Position numbers and translations under genes: made by a program
Assembly: GCA_019787685.1 (NCBI GenBank)
Contig: JAHNUO010000012.1
Span: 1,116,001-1,180,000, forward strand
Length of the DNA stretch: 64,000 nucleotides
Reading direction: 5' to 3'
Source of the DNA: Chiua virens
Taxonomy: Eukaryota; Basidiomycota; Agaricomycetes; Boletales; Boletaceae
The notes under the pieces: model-generated
What the model was told of the DNA's origin: nothing
Database searches by the model: none
What the model saw: the letters and a program-made list of their open reading frames with translations, nothing else
Part shown: piece by piece, positions 31,723 to 48,270 of the stretch
How the letters are laid out: the number at the start of each line of letters is the position of its first letter
How positions within the stretch are numbered: position 1 is the stretch's first letter

Positions 31723-33182
31723 ATGCCCCGCTCGACCTTCGATCCTTATGTCAAAGTCGCGTTCGTACATCTTGATCATCAAACCACCCCTAGGCTAACG
31801 AAATATGCAGTGTTATGGGTGCGACCGGCACCGGTATGTCTGTTCTCAACTAGAAGTCAGTGAATTCGCTCACTCCGCATGCAATTGCTAGGAAAATCGA
31901 CGGTACGCTTCTAGAATTGCTAGTACTTAGCCTAGTGTCGACTTACTCTATTATCATTCCCGTATAGTTTATCCATCTTCTCACCCGCGGCGATGACGTC
32001 GATATCAGTCATTGTTCCAAATCCGAAGTATCGGACGTCGAGACCGCCTACTACACCGATGCAAGAACTGGGCGGACGGTCATGCTCATTGAAACGCCTG
32101 GTTTCGACGATTCGCAGGAGGGAATTACCGATACCGACATCCTACGAAGGATTATAGACTTCCTGCAGCCCCCGATAGGGTAGGTGTACTTGATCGAGCT
32201 CGTGTCTGAAGCTCTGATGATAAGAGATCGTTAGTGAGAGGGTCACATTGAACGGCATCATCCTGCTGCACTGTATCTCCGAACCGTGCGTGGGCGGCCT
32301 CTCACGCAAGAACCTCCAAATGTTCGAGGCGATCTGCGGAGAGAAGTGTCTTCTGAACGTTCATATCGTCACTACCAACTGGGACCGCGTCACCGAGGAG
32401 GAGGGAAACCTGCGAGAGGACGAGTTAAAGAAAGGTGCCTTTCAAGCTCTTCTCAAAGGTGGTGCCCAAATGCGTCATCATGCTAACACCGTCGATTCCG
32501 CACGGAGGATTATATCCGAGCTTATTCCCCTCCAGGACGTCACCACTCAGCTCCAAGACCAGATTGTGAGAGGCACACCACTGGTAGAAACGGACGCCGG
32601 TCGCATTATCAATCAAGACCTAGAGGAGCTGAGGGGCGGTCACGCTGAGGAACTCTCTAACGCACAGAAGGAGATGAAGGAGGTTGGGCAGGCACACGGC
32701 GATGATGCCTTGAGAGCCGAACTGGATGCTAAGTGCAAAGTTTGGAGGGGAAGGTCATACGTGCCGAGGAGGACCAGCAGCAATTGAAAATGGGAATTGG
32801 CGAGGTCCGCAGGCAACAAGAGATCGAACGCAAGGCTCTGGATGATTTCCGAAGGGAGTCCGCAGAGGTGACTGCGAAGTTAGAGGAAGAGCGGGAAAGA
32901 GCGGGATCAGAAAGACGGCGCTTGCGGGAGCAGCTCGAACGTGGGAGTAATCAACGTAGGATAGAGACTCCGAGAAGAAGGCAAGAAAGGGTGCGACAGG
33001 CAGAAGAGGCCGAACAGCGGGTGGCTGTACTAGACAGACAGATCGGAGAGATCGAGGACCAGAAGCGGAAAGCAGAAGATTATGCCAATCGCGGAATATT
33101 CAGCCGATTCATCAGGGATTTGGATGAGGAAGGGGGCATGGCGGGGTTAGGGGTATCAGCTCTCAAGCGGTGGGCAGTCTAA
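31723..33182 (+). CDS. P-loop GTPase with long coiled-coil tail, copy B (one apparent frame break)
   Basis: Same architecture as copy A. Exons: 31723-31760, 31811-31833, 31892-31902 (11-base microexon), 31968-32179 and 32235-33182. G1 VMGATGTGKST, then FIHLLTRGDD; G3 LIETPGFDDSQEG; G4 position HIVTTNWDRV. Then QIVRGTPLVETDAGR and a tail of ~180 residues with strong heptads, rich in Arg and Glu (EEERERAGSERRRLREQLER). It ends in SALKRWAV with no membrane segment, unlike copy A. At 32737-32740 the frame shifts by one missing base in an A run; without it the G domain would end after AELDAKCK. If the shift is real, a truncated G-domain protein of about 330 aa would result. Start chosen for the in-phase splice from KVA to VMGATG. 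Confidence 0.7.
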
Positions 33183-34107
33183 TTGTTAGCTGATAGAGTC
33201 TGTCCTCTGAATGCATCAACATTTGTGCTCGTTGATGGTGCGGTAGGGAGGACTAGTGTGCAATAGTTAGCAATAACTTTATCCGCGATCTGCTACATCA
33301 CGTACTATGTATTTGTATATTGAAGAATGGGACAGGAGCGAGAGCTGGCGACGGACACCACCACCACGGGGGATGTCATTGACATGAAAATGACCTCAAG
33401 TTGGTCGGAAAATGGTAGGGTTCAAAAAGCCTGATCACCTGATCCTGAGTGATTATTTTGTGACGCAGGCTGAACCGTTGCGGAGGTTGGCTCTTGGAAC
33501 TTTCCAATGGATGTTGCAACTCGCGGTCTTTCAGATTCTTTCTTTCCTCATTGACATCCAGTCCCGGGGAAAAAACGTCGCCTCCAAACAGCATAATTCT
33601 GAATCCTTCTACGTATTCTGAGCTTGAAAGAAAATCACCCTCGCATAAAGGGCATCGCAGAAAGTGCACGTTGGTTATTGGCACATACTTGTCAATGCGG
33701 AGTCGATTCTGGTCGTGATGCTCCCCATCAGTAATCGATCCTGTGAATGGTGTCATTTGCGAGGTACCACAGCAAGCAAGCAAGACGGGAGGGCACCCCA
33801 CTAGGAGAGAGGGTGCCATGCAAGGAAATGGGCGTTTTAATGTTCTGGAACGATAGAATTGGCTTTATGCAGCATAATGCGACGAGTCATCGATACAGCA
33901 ACCCCGAAAGACGTCGCTCCCGACAACCTGTGACCATGATGCACTGCAAACGGATATGATGGAATTCTTGGGCGGTTATCCTGGTATTGATTAAAGGGAT
34001 GGTGAGTGATGCTTTCCGAGTAGCTTGCTGTCACACTTGACTCCATATTCCCCCAGCATTTCCATACTACATCACAGTGGCCTTCGCATTTGTTTCTATT
34101 CATAGCC
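33183..34107. other. Intergenic between GTPase copies B and C
   Basis: About 0.9 kb. A 147-codon minus-strand frame (33376-33819) contains a CPLC motif but no recognisable domain and overlaps plus-strand frames of similar length, so it is not called. Promoter of copy C expected at the right end. Confidence 0.35.
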
Positions 34108-35612
34108 ATGCCCCATCTCCCGGAAGGTTGCGTCAAGATTGCGTGGGTGGCCCTTGGTCATCTATAAGTTGTTCGGACTGACGAAAGCATGCAGGGTAAT
34201 GGGTGCGACCGGCACCGGTACGTTTACTTTCACAATCAAGCCGACTCGGAGTTCACGCGTACCTCCCTCTACCATCGTCAGGGAAATCTACGGTGTGTAT
34301 TTTACAGGTTCGCTTAACGTCGACTTATGCTACATCTCCCCCGTAGTTTATCCATCTTCTCACTGAATGACGACAAAATCGGATTCGGACATGATCTTGA
34401 CTCCGATGTATTGGATGTCCAGGTTGCCTTCTATACAGATACAGTGACCGGGACCCCTGTCATGTTGATTGATACGCCCGAATTCGATGATTCCCGAGAA
34501 GGCATCACTGACACTTATGTCCTGAAGAAATTAACAGAATTTCTGGAGCCGGAGGAAGGGTGAGCGCACTTGATCGACCTGTATCATGGTCTTGTATGAA
34601 TAAAGTGTTCCTAGGAAGAAGCTGAATGGAGTCATCTACATGCATCGCATCTCCGATCGGCAAGTGGGAGGTTTTGCTGGAAAGAACCTCAAAATGTTTC
34701 AAGCACTCTGTGGGGGAGAAAACCCTTCGGAATGTTTTCGTCGTTACAACCAACTGGGAGTGCGTCACCGAGCAGGCTGGCGACAGCCGCGAGCATCACC
34801 TGAAGCAAGGTGCCTTTAAAACCCTTCTTGACGCCTGGAGCCCAGACGCGTCGTCATGCTAACTAGCGTCGAGTCTGCGCGAGCAATTGTGTCCGAGCTT
34901 ATTCCCCTCCCAAAAGTCACTACTCAGATCCAGGTCCAGATAATGGAAGGCACCCCTCCAGGAGCAACGGATTCCGGTCGTACTATCAATCAAGAAATAG
35001 AAGAGATGAAGAAGGCACACTCCAAGGAGCTCGCCTAACGTGAAGAAAGCGATGCAAGCTCGCGATAAGGCTCTGAGAGATGAGCTGGAACAAGACCGTG
35101 GAGCGCTCCGGGCAAAGATTGCGCGTCGGAATGATGAGCAAGAAATGTTGCTGAAGACCCTTGACGAAATTTGCGCGGAACGGGTCGCCGACAGGCAGGA
35201 CCGAGAAGAATTGCAGGATAAGTATGAGAAGGAGCTCGCTGACCTGAGGAGGCTCCTCGAAGAAGCAGTGCAGGCTCACGGGGAGTCAGAAAGAGAACGT
35301 AGTGGCCTCCTCAGCAGAACTCCGCGCAGAACAGGTTGCTAATAGACAGGACCGAGAAAACTGCAGGAGCAGCACGAGAGAGAGCAAGCTGACCTAAGGA
35401 GGGAACTCGAAGAGGCTGTGCAGGCTCATGGGGAGTTGGAACGAGAGCGTAATAGTTTCCTCGCAGAACTCCGCGCGGAACAGGTCGGAAACAGGCAGGA
35501 TCGAGCAAAATTGCAAAAGCAGCACGAGCGGGAGTTCGCTGACCTAAGGAGGAGACTCAAAGAGGCTCCCTTATCACCGCCGTACTGTATTGAGTACGCT
35601 GGAACGCAGTAA
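34108..35612 (+). pseudogene. P-loop GTPase with coiled-coil tail, copy C (multiply broken)
   Basis: The 5' structure matches A and B: exon 34108-34142 (MPHLPEGCVKIA), 34195-34217, the microexon 34282-34292 and an exon from 34347 with G3 LIDTPEFDDSREG (Gly of DTPG replaced by Glu). An extra base near 34361-34366 shifts frame. Further shifts occur near 34715-34730 and near 34850 (the G4 segment VTTNWECV is in one frame, VESARAIVSELIPLP in another). An in-frame TAA lies at 35036-35038 and more shifts near 35315 and 35360. The tail contains three ~130-base tandem units. The number and spread of lesions make a true pseudogene more likely here than sequence error alone. Confidence 0.75.
35170..35565 (+). 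repeat. Three tandem ~130-base units encoding a coiled-coil block
   Basis: Units start near 35175, 35310 and 35460. Each encodes a version of ER/EQVxxRQDRxxLQ followed by ADLRRxLEEAVQAHGE and a Glu/Arg-rich link, about 44 residues (six heptads plus two residues). Unit 2 is out of frame with units 1 and 3. The same block is present in coiled-coil protein D at 19427. Confidence 0.65.
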
Positions 35613-35849
35613 CACTGATGCATGACTTGTCGCCCACAATTATACGAGCGACGCCACTGGGAATCTGGTGCTAACAATAAGCAGCGCATGGACATAGGTT
35701 TGGACCGGGATGTCCCTCATCCCGGCACCCTAACGATCTCGCGCTTTACTTGTCGAAATATCCCACAGGTTGTCACACGGTATTCACATACGGGTCGTAA
35801 CATTACAAATTCTATCAACACCCAACCATCTCTATATCGACGACGTCCA

Positions 35850-41057
<5,208 letters not shown>

Positions 41058-41191
41058 GACTTTTCTTAGTGATGTCAGTGATTCGATCGCGTATTTGTAC
41101 TACGATCTCGGGTTTCATCCGCGATCCGATCCGGGTCATCCTTTCTCCGGTATTTAAAAAGTCGCCGGTCCGTGCTGCTTCTCTCCATACT
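41058..41191. promoter_or_regulatory. Compact divergent promoter between ARO1 and NADH dehydrogenase
   Basis: Only 134 bases separate the two start codons, so both core promoters and 5' leaders must lie here or overlap the opposite gene. A TATTTAAAAA stretch near 41151 could be a TATA-like element for the plus-strand gene. No other motif is claimed. Confidence 0.5.
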
Positions 41192-43607
41192 ATGTTCGCT
41201 CGCCGTCTCGTCGCTGCTGCACGCGCCGTCCGTCCGCTCTCAACCCAACCACAGCCACAAAACAAATGGCGCGGGTTTTTGCAGGTCGTCGGCCGCGTCT
41301 CCCTCGTCTCCATCGTCGCCGGTCAGTACGCTTTCCTCCCATCTACCCGCGCTAACGGTCCCTCCAGCGACGGGCACCCTCTACTACGTCTCCCACAAGG
41401 AACGCCATCCTGGCCCACAACTCCCCTTTGATCCCGACAAAAAGACGCTCGTCGTTCTCGGCAGTGGTTGGGGTGCCACCAGTCTTTTGAAACATCTCGA
41501 CACGGAAAATTACAACACCGTCTGTCTTTCTTTTTTCTTGGCTTCGCTTTCTCACCCACGCTTATCAGATTGTCATCAGTCCCAAGAACTTTTTCCTCTT
41601 CACCCCCCTCCTCCCATCCGTCGCCGTTGGCACTCTTGCTGCACGATCCATTCTACAGCGTATGTTTGTAGACACTATCTCTGACTTGCCTGACTCTCCT
41701 TCAGCCACTCGTTTTCTCACTAGACACAAGGCCAGAGAAGTCAAAGTCATCGAAGCAGAAGCAACAGACGTCGATGTATGCGCTCTCTTTGCTATCATAT
41801 CTCACCGCTAATCTCTCGCCAGCCTATTAACAAGACCGTTACTTTTACCGGTATGCTTCCTTTTCGGCCTTGTAGCTTCTGTCTGACTCCCGTGTAGACT
41901 CCTCCCCTCTTCGTCCCCTCGAGCCAACTGGCACCATAAACTATGACTATCTCGTGTATGCAGTTGGCGCCGAGACCCAGACATTCGGCATCCCTGGCGT
42001 AAAAGAAAACGCTTGCTTCATGAAAGAGATCACGGATGCAGAACAGGTCCGTCCTCAACATCCCATCTTTCCCTCCTCACACTTTCTCAGATGCAACGAC
42101 GCTTCCTCGATTGCGTAGAAACTGCCGCATTCCCTGGTACCAGCGAAGAAGAAAAGCGCCGCTTGTTGCACATGGTAATTTGCATACTTCCTTTCTTCAG
42201 ATTATCTTACCTTGGCTACAGGTCGTCGTAGGAGGCGGTCCTACGGGTATCGAGGTCGCAGGTGAACTACACGACTTCCTCGAGGTCTGTCGTTTCCGCT
42301 TCAGTCCTCCTCTTTCCTCACGTTAAACAGGAGGACCTCAAGTCTTGGTACCCCGAACTCCATCCTTATATGCGTCTCACTCTCGTCGAAGCTCTCCCCA
42401 GTGTTCTTCCCACGTTCAGTAAAGAGCTTATAAAGTACACCGTAAAAACCTTCGAAGAGAGCAAGATCGATATCATGACCGGCACGATGGTAATCTCCCC
42501 GCTTTTTGTATCTAATGACATCTCTGACATCCCTTAGGTCAAGGGTGTTAGTCCTACTTCGGTCACTCTCAAGCCAAAGGACACTCTAGAACAGCAAGTC
42601 GACTGTGGTCTTGTCGTATGGGCCGCTGGAAACACCAGTCGACCCATCACGAAGAATCTCATGGCCAAATTGTCGAACGAACAGACCAACAAGAGAGGCA
42701 TTTCTGTCGATAGTGGGTTGTTTTTTCCTGCTCAGTCCTAGATCACATGCTCACCAATCGTAGGCCACCTCCGAATGCTTGGTGCACCTTCCATCTTTGC
42801 ACTTGGAGACTGTACATCGACTTCCTATGCCCCCACAGCCCAAGTAGCCTCGCAGCAGGGAGCCTATCTCGCGCGTATGCTCAAATTGATTGCGAAGCGC
42901 GACTCTCTGGAAGACTGAGATCAACACGCTTTCAAGTCAAGAATGGAGAGCAGCCTGACGATGAGGCTACAAAACGCATTGAAACCCTTAAGAAGCAGGT
43001 TGGCAAGAGTCGTTTGAATCCATTCGAGTACAGTCATCAAGGATCACTGGCGTAAGTTGAAATCATAGTCAGTCTGACGTGCACTGACGCCGTTCTTAAG
43101 CTATATCGGCTCTGACAAGGCCATCGCCGATTTGCCCATATTCGGCCGAGAGGTGTGTCGTCTTCTGTCGTCGACCAACGTTTTATAAATATTGCCTCAG
43201 TGGACCAGCGGTGGCATGGCCACCTTTTTGTTCTGGAGAAGTGCTTATTTAAGCACGCTCTTCTCGCTTCGCAATAGGGCGTTGGTCGCCGGCGATTGGA
43301 TGCGAGTTAAGTTCTTTGGCCGGTGAGTCGCGATTCGAATCCTGGGATTCATTGGTATCCTACTCCTTCTGGTGATGTGAACCTCCGCCTTGTGCGCGAC
43401 ACTGCGCAGTGCCACGGGCTACTGCAGTGCACCGGCGGTACGCTGACTCTTTGTTGCACATGGAGAGCGTGCTTTTCGGCAACTTGGGGCGTTTGAGCGT
43501 ATCACGGGGGCTGGTCATCACCGGTCTTTGGTCTTGCACATACCATATTTTTGGTTGACGATGCGTACTAATACCACACCTATTCCAGGGACGTGAGCCG
43601 CGACTAG
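41192..43607 (+). CDS. Type II (alternative, rotenone-insensitive) NADH dehydrogenase, mitochondrial
   Basis: Single-subunit flavoenzyme passing electrons from NADH to ubiquinone without proton pumping at the inner mitochondrial membrane. The N-terminus [20 protein letters not shown] is a typical presequence. FAD-binding [53 protein letters not shown] and NADH-binding [16 protein letters not shown] follow, then [29 protein letters not shown], and the C-terminal [17 protein letters not shown] and [20 protein letters not shown]. About a dozen introns. The last, 43326-43588, is long (263 bases) with the perfect branch site TACTAAT, and leads to a tiny final exon giving FGRDVSRD and the stop at 43605-43607. 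A frame break is likely near 42920 (after AKRDSLE) and perhaps near 42955. No EF-hand is seen. Confidence 0.9.
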
Positions 43608-45387
43608 GGCCATCCAATGGGAGCTGGTTTGGGATCGGTCTAGTGCGCTACTGCATCATGACCGGGCCGATCGTTTTATCCAATAGACTACCATAACCAC
43701 TACGCCATGTAATCTTACCCTTATTTATTTAGTCCTAGACGCGACATAGACATAGACATAGACATAGGGATATGCACAGACATTCATCTATCTACGTTAG
43801 GTTTACTTTATAGAATGTGCGATGTTTGCTTAGACCGTGCGGTGTTCTCCGTGGTGATCGCGGTCAAACCAACTCGAACGTGCGAGCGGGTCGAGTGTGG
43901 CCTCCGGCAGGAACTGCCACTGGCTGCGGATCTCGCTCGGACGTTGACCCCGATGGTTGAAAGCGCTGATGTAACTCGGAAAGCATTGATGATCTGCACT
44001 GCTATCGTCCGAGTTCGGCTTCGTCCGGGGAGTCGTCTGAATCCCCAAAAGAAATAGTTCGACTAGTTCCTTGAAAGTCACTACGGTTCGCCGACGCATG
44101 CGAGAGAGCGGGCGAGAAGACGACGCCGAGCGAGTACCAGTGAGTGGAACGCCGGTCCAAAGCTGGAACACGGCGCTTGCCACGCGTAGCCGAGGTTGTG
44201 CCCATGCGCAAGCAGCTCAGCCGGGAAACAGCACACTCGGAGGGGATGACGACAGGGAAAGAGCGCGTTCGCTCACCCCCTCGCGACAAACGAGGCACGG
44301 CGTACTTGCACAGTCGGCATGACGGCCCGGGAAGCGACAGAAAGGTCCCGAACTGAAAGCCGACCTCGCGAGCACATGCACGCCTTGTTTCGCAACGGCA
44401 ACCATCACGACTATGCAGGTACAAGAAGTCAGCATAGACTCGGGTGCCCAAGTTCGCATGTCACCGTCATGCTGGACCTTCAAGTCGGAGCTGGCCTTGG
44501 AGACCCGTCACCAAGGACGACAAAGGCGAGGCTGGGTGGTCAAACGGTGGACTATGGCACGCGCGACCTGGACCGGTGATATCGTGTGACTCGAGCGTCG
44601 ACCTGGAGATTTATCGACAGCAACATCAACTAAATCGAGGTCCGAACGCGACTTGTCATGTATCTCGTCTGTCACGCGCACGTCCGAGGTCGTTCACGGT
44701 TCGTGCTACGCAACGACGGGTGACAGACGTGATCGGTCAATCGACTCTAGGAACAGTTCTTGTCGTGGCTATCTCGAGCCCAAAAGAGCTCTGTCTTGTT
44801 AGACCCACGATATGTCGCCGACGAATCGACAACCTTGACACCGTCCTCTCGCGAACCATGCCTTGTCTTGCCCGTGGCGCGGTCGTTTATGAGAGCACAC
44901 ATCCCTGCAAGGGAATACATCCACGTATGTCCTCGAAAAGAGAAAATTTTACCCCCAGGGAATAGGCACAACGTTGATCGAGATTGTCATTCCTCGATTG
45001 CGTTTCCCTTGTGCAACAGACGCGGTACTTGTCCGCCGCAATCCGAGTCAGGGTCTGCCTATTGGTCAACCTGATGTCGTCCATGGCAATCTCAGCGGAG
45101 GCGCAAATTTGTATCGATTGGCGAAGGGGTCCATTGTCACGAACCAATCTGTATCGACGGCGTCATTGAAATCGATATTTAGTGCGTTCAGGGCTGAAAA
45201 TAACGGGAGTCCTCGAAACCATCGTTACGAGCTCGCGACTCGATTGCTCACGCACTGATTACTCGGTACCTAGCATAGCTTGGGTAAGTTCGTCACATGG
45301 CTGAAGCAACTGGATGATCTTGTCTCTTTTGTTGAAATGTTTTTGAATACATGAGACTACCAATGAACATCAAGTTGGCAAGTATCG
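43608..45387. other. GC- and CpG-rich region without a recognised gene
   Basis: From about 43850 to 45280 there are overlapping open frames of 60-170 codons on both strands, rich in Arg, Thr and Ser with no recognisable domain. Such mutual openness is expected from high GC without coding. The stretch 43620-43720 resembles a tRNA A-box on the minus strand but lacks the rest of a tRNA. A small orphan gene cannot be ruled out. Confidence 0.4.
43743..43767 (+). repeat. Hexanucleotide microsatellite (GACATA)n
   Basis: Four consecutive GACATA units followed by a partial unit. It lies just downstream of the NADH dehydrogenase gene and has no coding role that I can see. Confidence 0.85.
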
Positions 45388-47262
45388 TCACAGGTCATAA
45401 CAGGCGCGAACGTGTCCTTGGTCCCCTCCCCCTAACAAGAAAGGAAAGAAGCACGAAAAATCCTTCATCAAGTCGTCGAACTCGTAGTACCACCATACGA
45501 TTGCACCCCATATGATCCCAGTAGTGGAGCAACGGCGCCAATGTACCTCGTACCCTCCCCGTCGTCGAGCCCATCTTGCGTCGCCCATCGACTCCTGCGC
45601 GCGTAACCGTTTCCCATATGCCAGCAGGATTAGGGCGGTGGGAAATCCAATGCAGCTCACGCATGCCAACACCATGCTCGCGTTCCAAATACCCAGCGTG
45701 TTGTAGAACGGTACCGCCACGCTCGGGAACACTGCCGCAGCGACGTTCCGCACGGCGCAGTTGGCCGCCACGACCTGAGGCTGATCGTGTCGGGTAGAGA
45801 TCGATGTAGTAGTTGAGCAAGGAGAGTTGCATCAACGTCATACCCATCCCGACGGGGATGCCTGACAGTATTGCGAGCAGGCGTGGGCTGTCGGGCCGCG
45901 CGGCCAATGCGAACCAGAACATACCGATGGGGGTGAAAATAGAGGCGAGGACGACCCCAGGAAGACGTTCTTCGGGCAATATCTCGCGTTTCCCACAGGA
46001 TTCGGAAAAGACTTGGTTTCGGCGCGCTCGGAGTTGAGGTTTGAGGAAGACAAAGTAAATAATTACGCCCAAGAGGTTGCCGGTCCAGGGTGCGAGAAAG
46101 GCCATTCCGGCCTCTTGGCGGGACATGCCGTAGACTGAAGTATAGACATATGGATATGCCTACGATAACCGTGAACAATGTGAGCCGTGTCCCAGACAAA
46201 AAAACATTCTATAATCACACCTCAAGAAGGAGAAACAAGAGCCCGTAGACAAATGCATGATAAGCGTGGTCCACGTCACGATCGGTTCATGCCGAAGCAT
46301 GGCTACAAACGTTCCCATCAACTTCATTATCAGGGACTTCATAGATCACTTACTGATCGGCGTGAGGATGGCTTCCTTCCACATTTCCGAGATATCCCGA
46401 GTGGGGCCCACTTTTAGCCCCTGATCTTTTGCCAACTTTCTCTGGATCGCGGTAGGTTCCGTCTCTGGTAGAATTGCCAAAAGAGCGGCGATGACGGCAG
46501 CCCAGACGGTGATGAACCCCATTAACCAACGCCAGGGTACAAACGCATCGAGAATCGAGGCTGGCACGGGGCCAAATGTAGGCGCACCCTGCAACATGAT
46601 CGTGAAAAGTGCCACGAGTGGGGCACGTTCGAGGGGATTAAACATGTCTGAGAGTGATCCGCCATAAAGGGAGAAAACCCCGGATCCGATCAAGCCCGCG
46701 AGTCCGCGGGAAGCGAGTAGGGCGAATATAGTCGGAGACAGTGCTGTACACAACGATGAAACTGTTTGATGTCAGCTCTATTCTTAACTGCGGATGCGTT
46801 AATCACTGACCGGTAAATCCCACCATCGATATCACGTAGATGGGCCGGCGCCCATAAAGTTCGCTCAACGGGCCCGCTAGGAGCGGTCCAAAGATGGCGC
46901 CCTGGCATGGTTATCAGCCCAGCAAACATGCGATGGGTACATATACTCGCGAAGTTGTAGAGGCCGACACCGAGTGTAACGATAGATTCCGTCGAGCGGA
47001 ACTCATTTTGAATCTGCTGCTGAATACCAGACTAATACCCATTCAGCATGCATCCACCGTTGGGGAGTGCCTCTCACATAAAACGTAAGGGCAAGATCAC
47101 TGCGAGGAAGCATGAGAACACAATAGAAGTTTCTGTGATCCAGGGGACATACACAGGCGCAATGGAGTGCCAGATGACGAAGGCGATCATCCATCGCCGC
47201 AACTTGCTCCATTGATGAGGATCGTGCGCGCCGCTCAGCAGGTACGAAGGCACTGAAGACAT
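45388..47262 (-). CDS. Major facilitator transporter, DHA1-like, copy 1 (frame breaks)
   Basis: Plasma-membrane proton-coupled drug/polyamine-type exporter by family; substrate unknown. From the ATG at 47262: MSSVPSYLLSGAHDPHQWSK, then RRWMIAFVIWHSIAPVYVPW (TM1), IVTLGVGLYNFA (TM2), GPLLAGPLSELYGRRPIYVI (the conserved loop 2-3 motif), RGLAGLIGSGVFSLYGGSLS, PLVALFTIMLQGAPTFGPVP, FVPWRWLMGFITVWAAVIAA, ILPETEPTAI, LRHEPIVTWTTLIMHLS, FLAPWTGNLLGVIIYFVFLK, IFTPIGMFWFALAARPD, NYYIDLYPTRSAS and AANCAVRNVAAAVFPSVAVP. The frame changes near 46910-46960 and by one extra G near 45777. The C-terminal ~70 residues are unusually long for the family. It ends about 1 kb downstream of ferric reductase 1 on the same strand. 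Confidence 0.75.
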
Positions 47263-48270
47263 CTACCAGTCCAAATATTGAGCGGGAGCAGGGGTGGACG
47301 GGGCAATGGTGACCAGCAAACTTTTATATCGCATATTCTGTCGCCTTCCCAAAATCCATTCCACTGGACTAGGCCGGAACCCGAAGAGAAGAGTGGCCAA
47401 ATGCGTATGCGTCTGTTCGCGAAATGAGAGCCCCACAAACCTACAATGGAAATGATTCCTGTAGCGAAGCAGCATCAAATGTTCCTGAGGGGTCGGGATC
47501 CAGTGGGATAATTGACGCAGTGATCAGGCGCTACGCTTACGCTTTTGAGGTATCCATGATGTCGTTCGTGATGTTGGCTCGTAGTCATTGAGAAGGTTGT
47601 TCGGGTTCGAGCTTTCAAAGCCCGCCATCCGAAACAGCGGGGGAGTTCCGAGACGAAATTTGTCAGGATGTTGTTCGTGGAGCGGGAGCAACGAAATCCA
47701 ACCCCCTAAGTTGTCGAAAACGTACAGGGTACAATTGTATGTGCATTTCAGCATGGTTGCATAAGTTCAAGGTCCAGACTGCCAGATGGGGAGAAGTCGG
47801 GTGGTCAAAGTATGGAAAAGCGGCGACTGGTAGGTAGCGGTCAGCTGAGAACCGGCTGATCATGAGCTAGACAGACCGGGTGCAAACGTTCGTGTTAGGA
47901 ATAACGGCAACTTCACACAATTGGTGGCCAGTAAATGGCGAAAATAACGCCATAGCCATGATCAGCAAACCGCAACCGAAACGAAGGCGAGCCTTTGTAA
48001 ATGACACATGATGCATGATGATTTACTGCAGAACGGAACGTGACAGAATCATAGCATGAATAAAAAAAATATAGGTATAATGATGGGCCAACAACTATGT
48101 ACACACCGAGAACAAATCTATGCAACCTGGCCGTTCTGAATCACAAAAGGGCGCGTCCTCAGGCTATTGCGAACTATTCCGAGTACGCCTCCAGCTATAA
48201 ATGTCCTACAACGGAGCTTAAGCTCGCTAAAAACGAAATTAATTACCACCCAAACGTTCTACATTCTCCG
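47263..48270. other. Intergenic between ferric reductase 1 and MFS copy 1
   Basis: One kilobase. A 76-codon minus-strand frame at 47524-47754 begins with ATG and ends KRKRSA but has no recognisable domain, so it is left uncalled. The MFS promoter is expected at the left end. No RNA genes or repeats were noticed. Confidence 0.35.

Noticed and set aside
33376..33819. 147-codon minus-strand frame with a CPLC motif
   Set aside because: Single pair of cysteines, no partner zinc motif, overlaps similarly long plus-strand frames, and no recognisable family.
43620..43720. tRNA-like A-box on the minus strand (ATGGCGTAGTGGTTATGG)
   Set aside because: No consistent acceptor, anticodon or T-arm could be folded; a GATTCGAATCC B-box-like string near 43332 is too far away.
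44002..44451. 149-codon minus-strand frame in the GC-rich block
   Set aside because: Overlaps equally long plus-strand frames with no domain in any of them.
47524..47754. 76-codon minus-strand frame ending KRKRSA
   Set aside because: Too short, no domain, no splice partners; kept only as a note under the intergenic entry.
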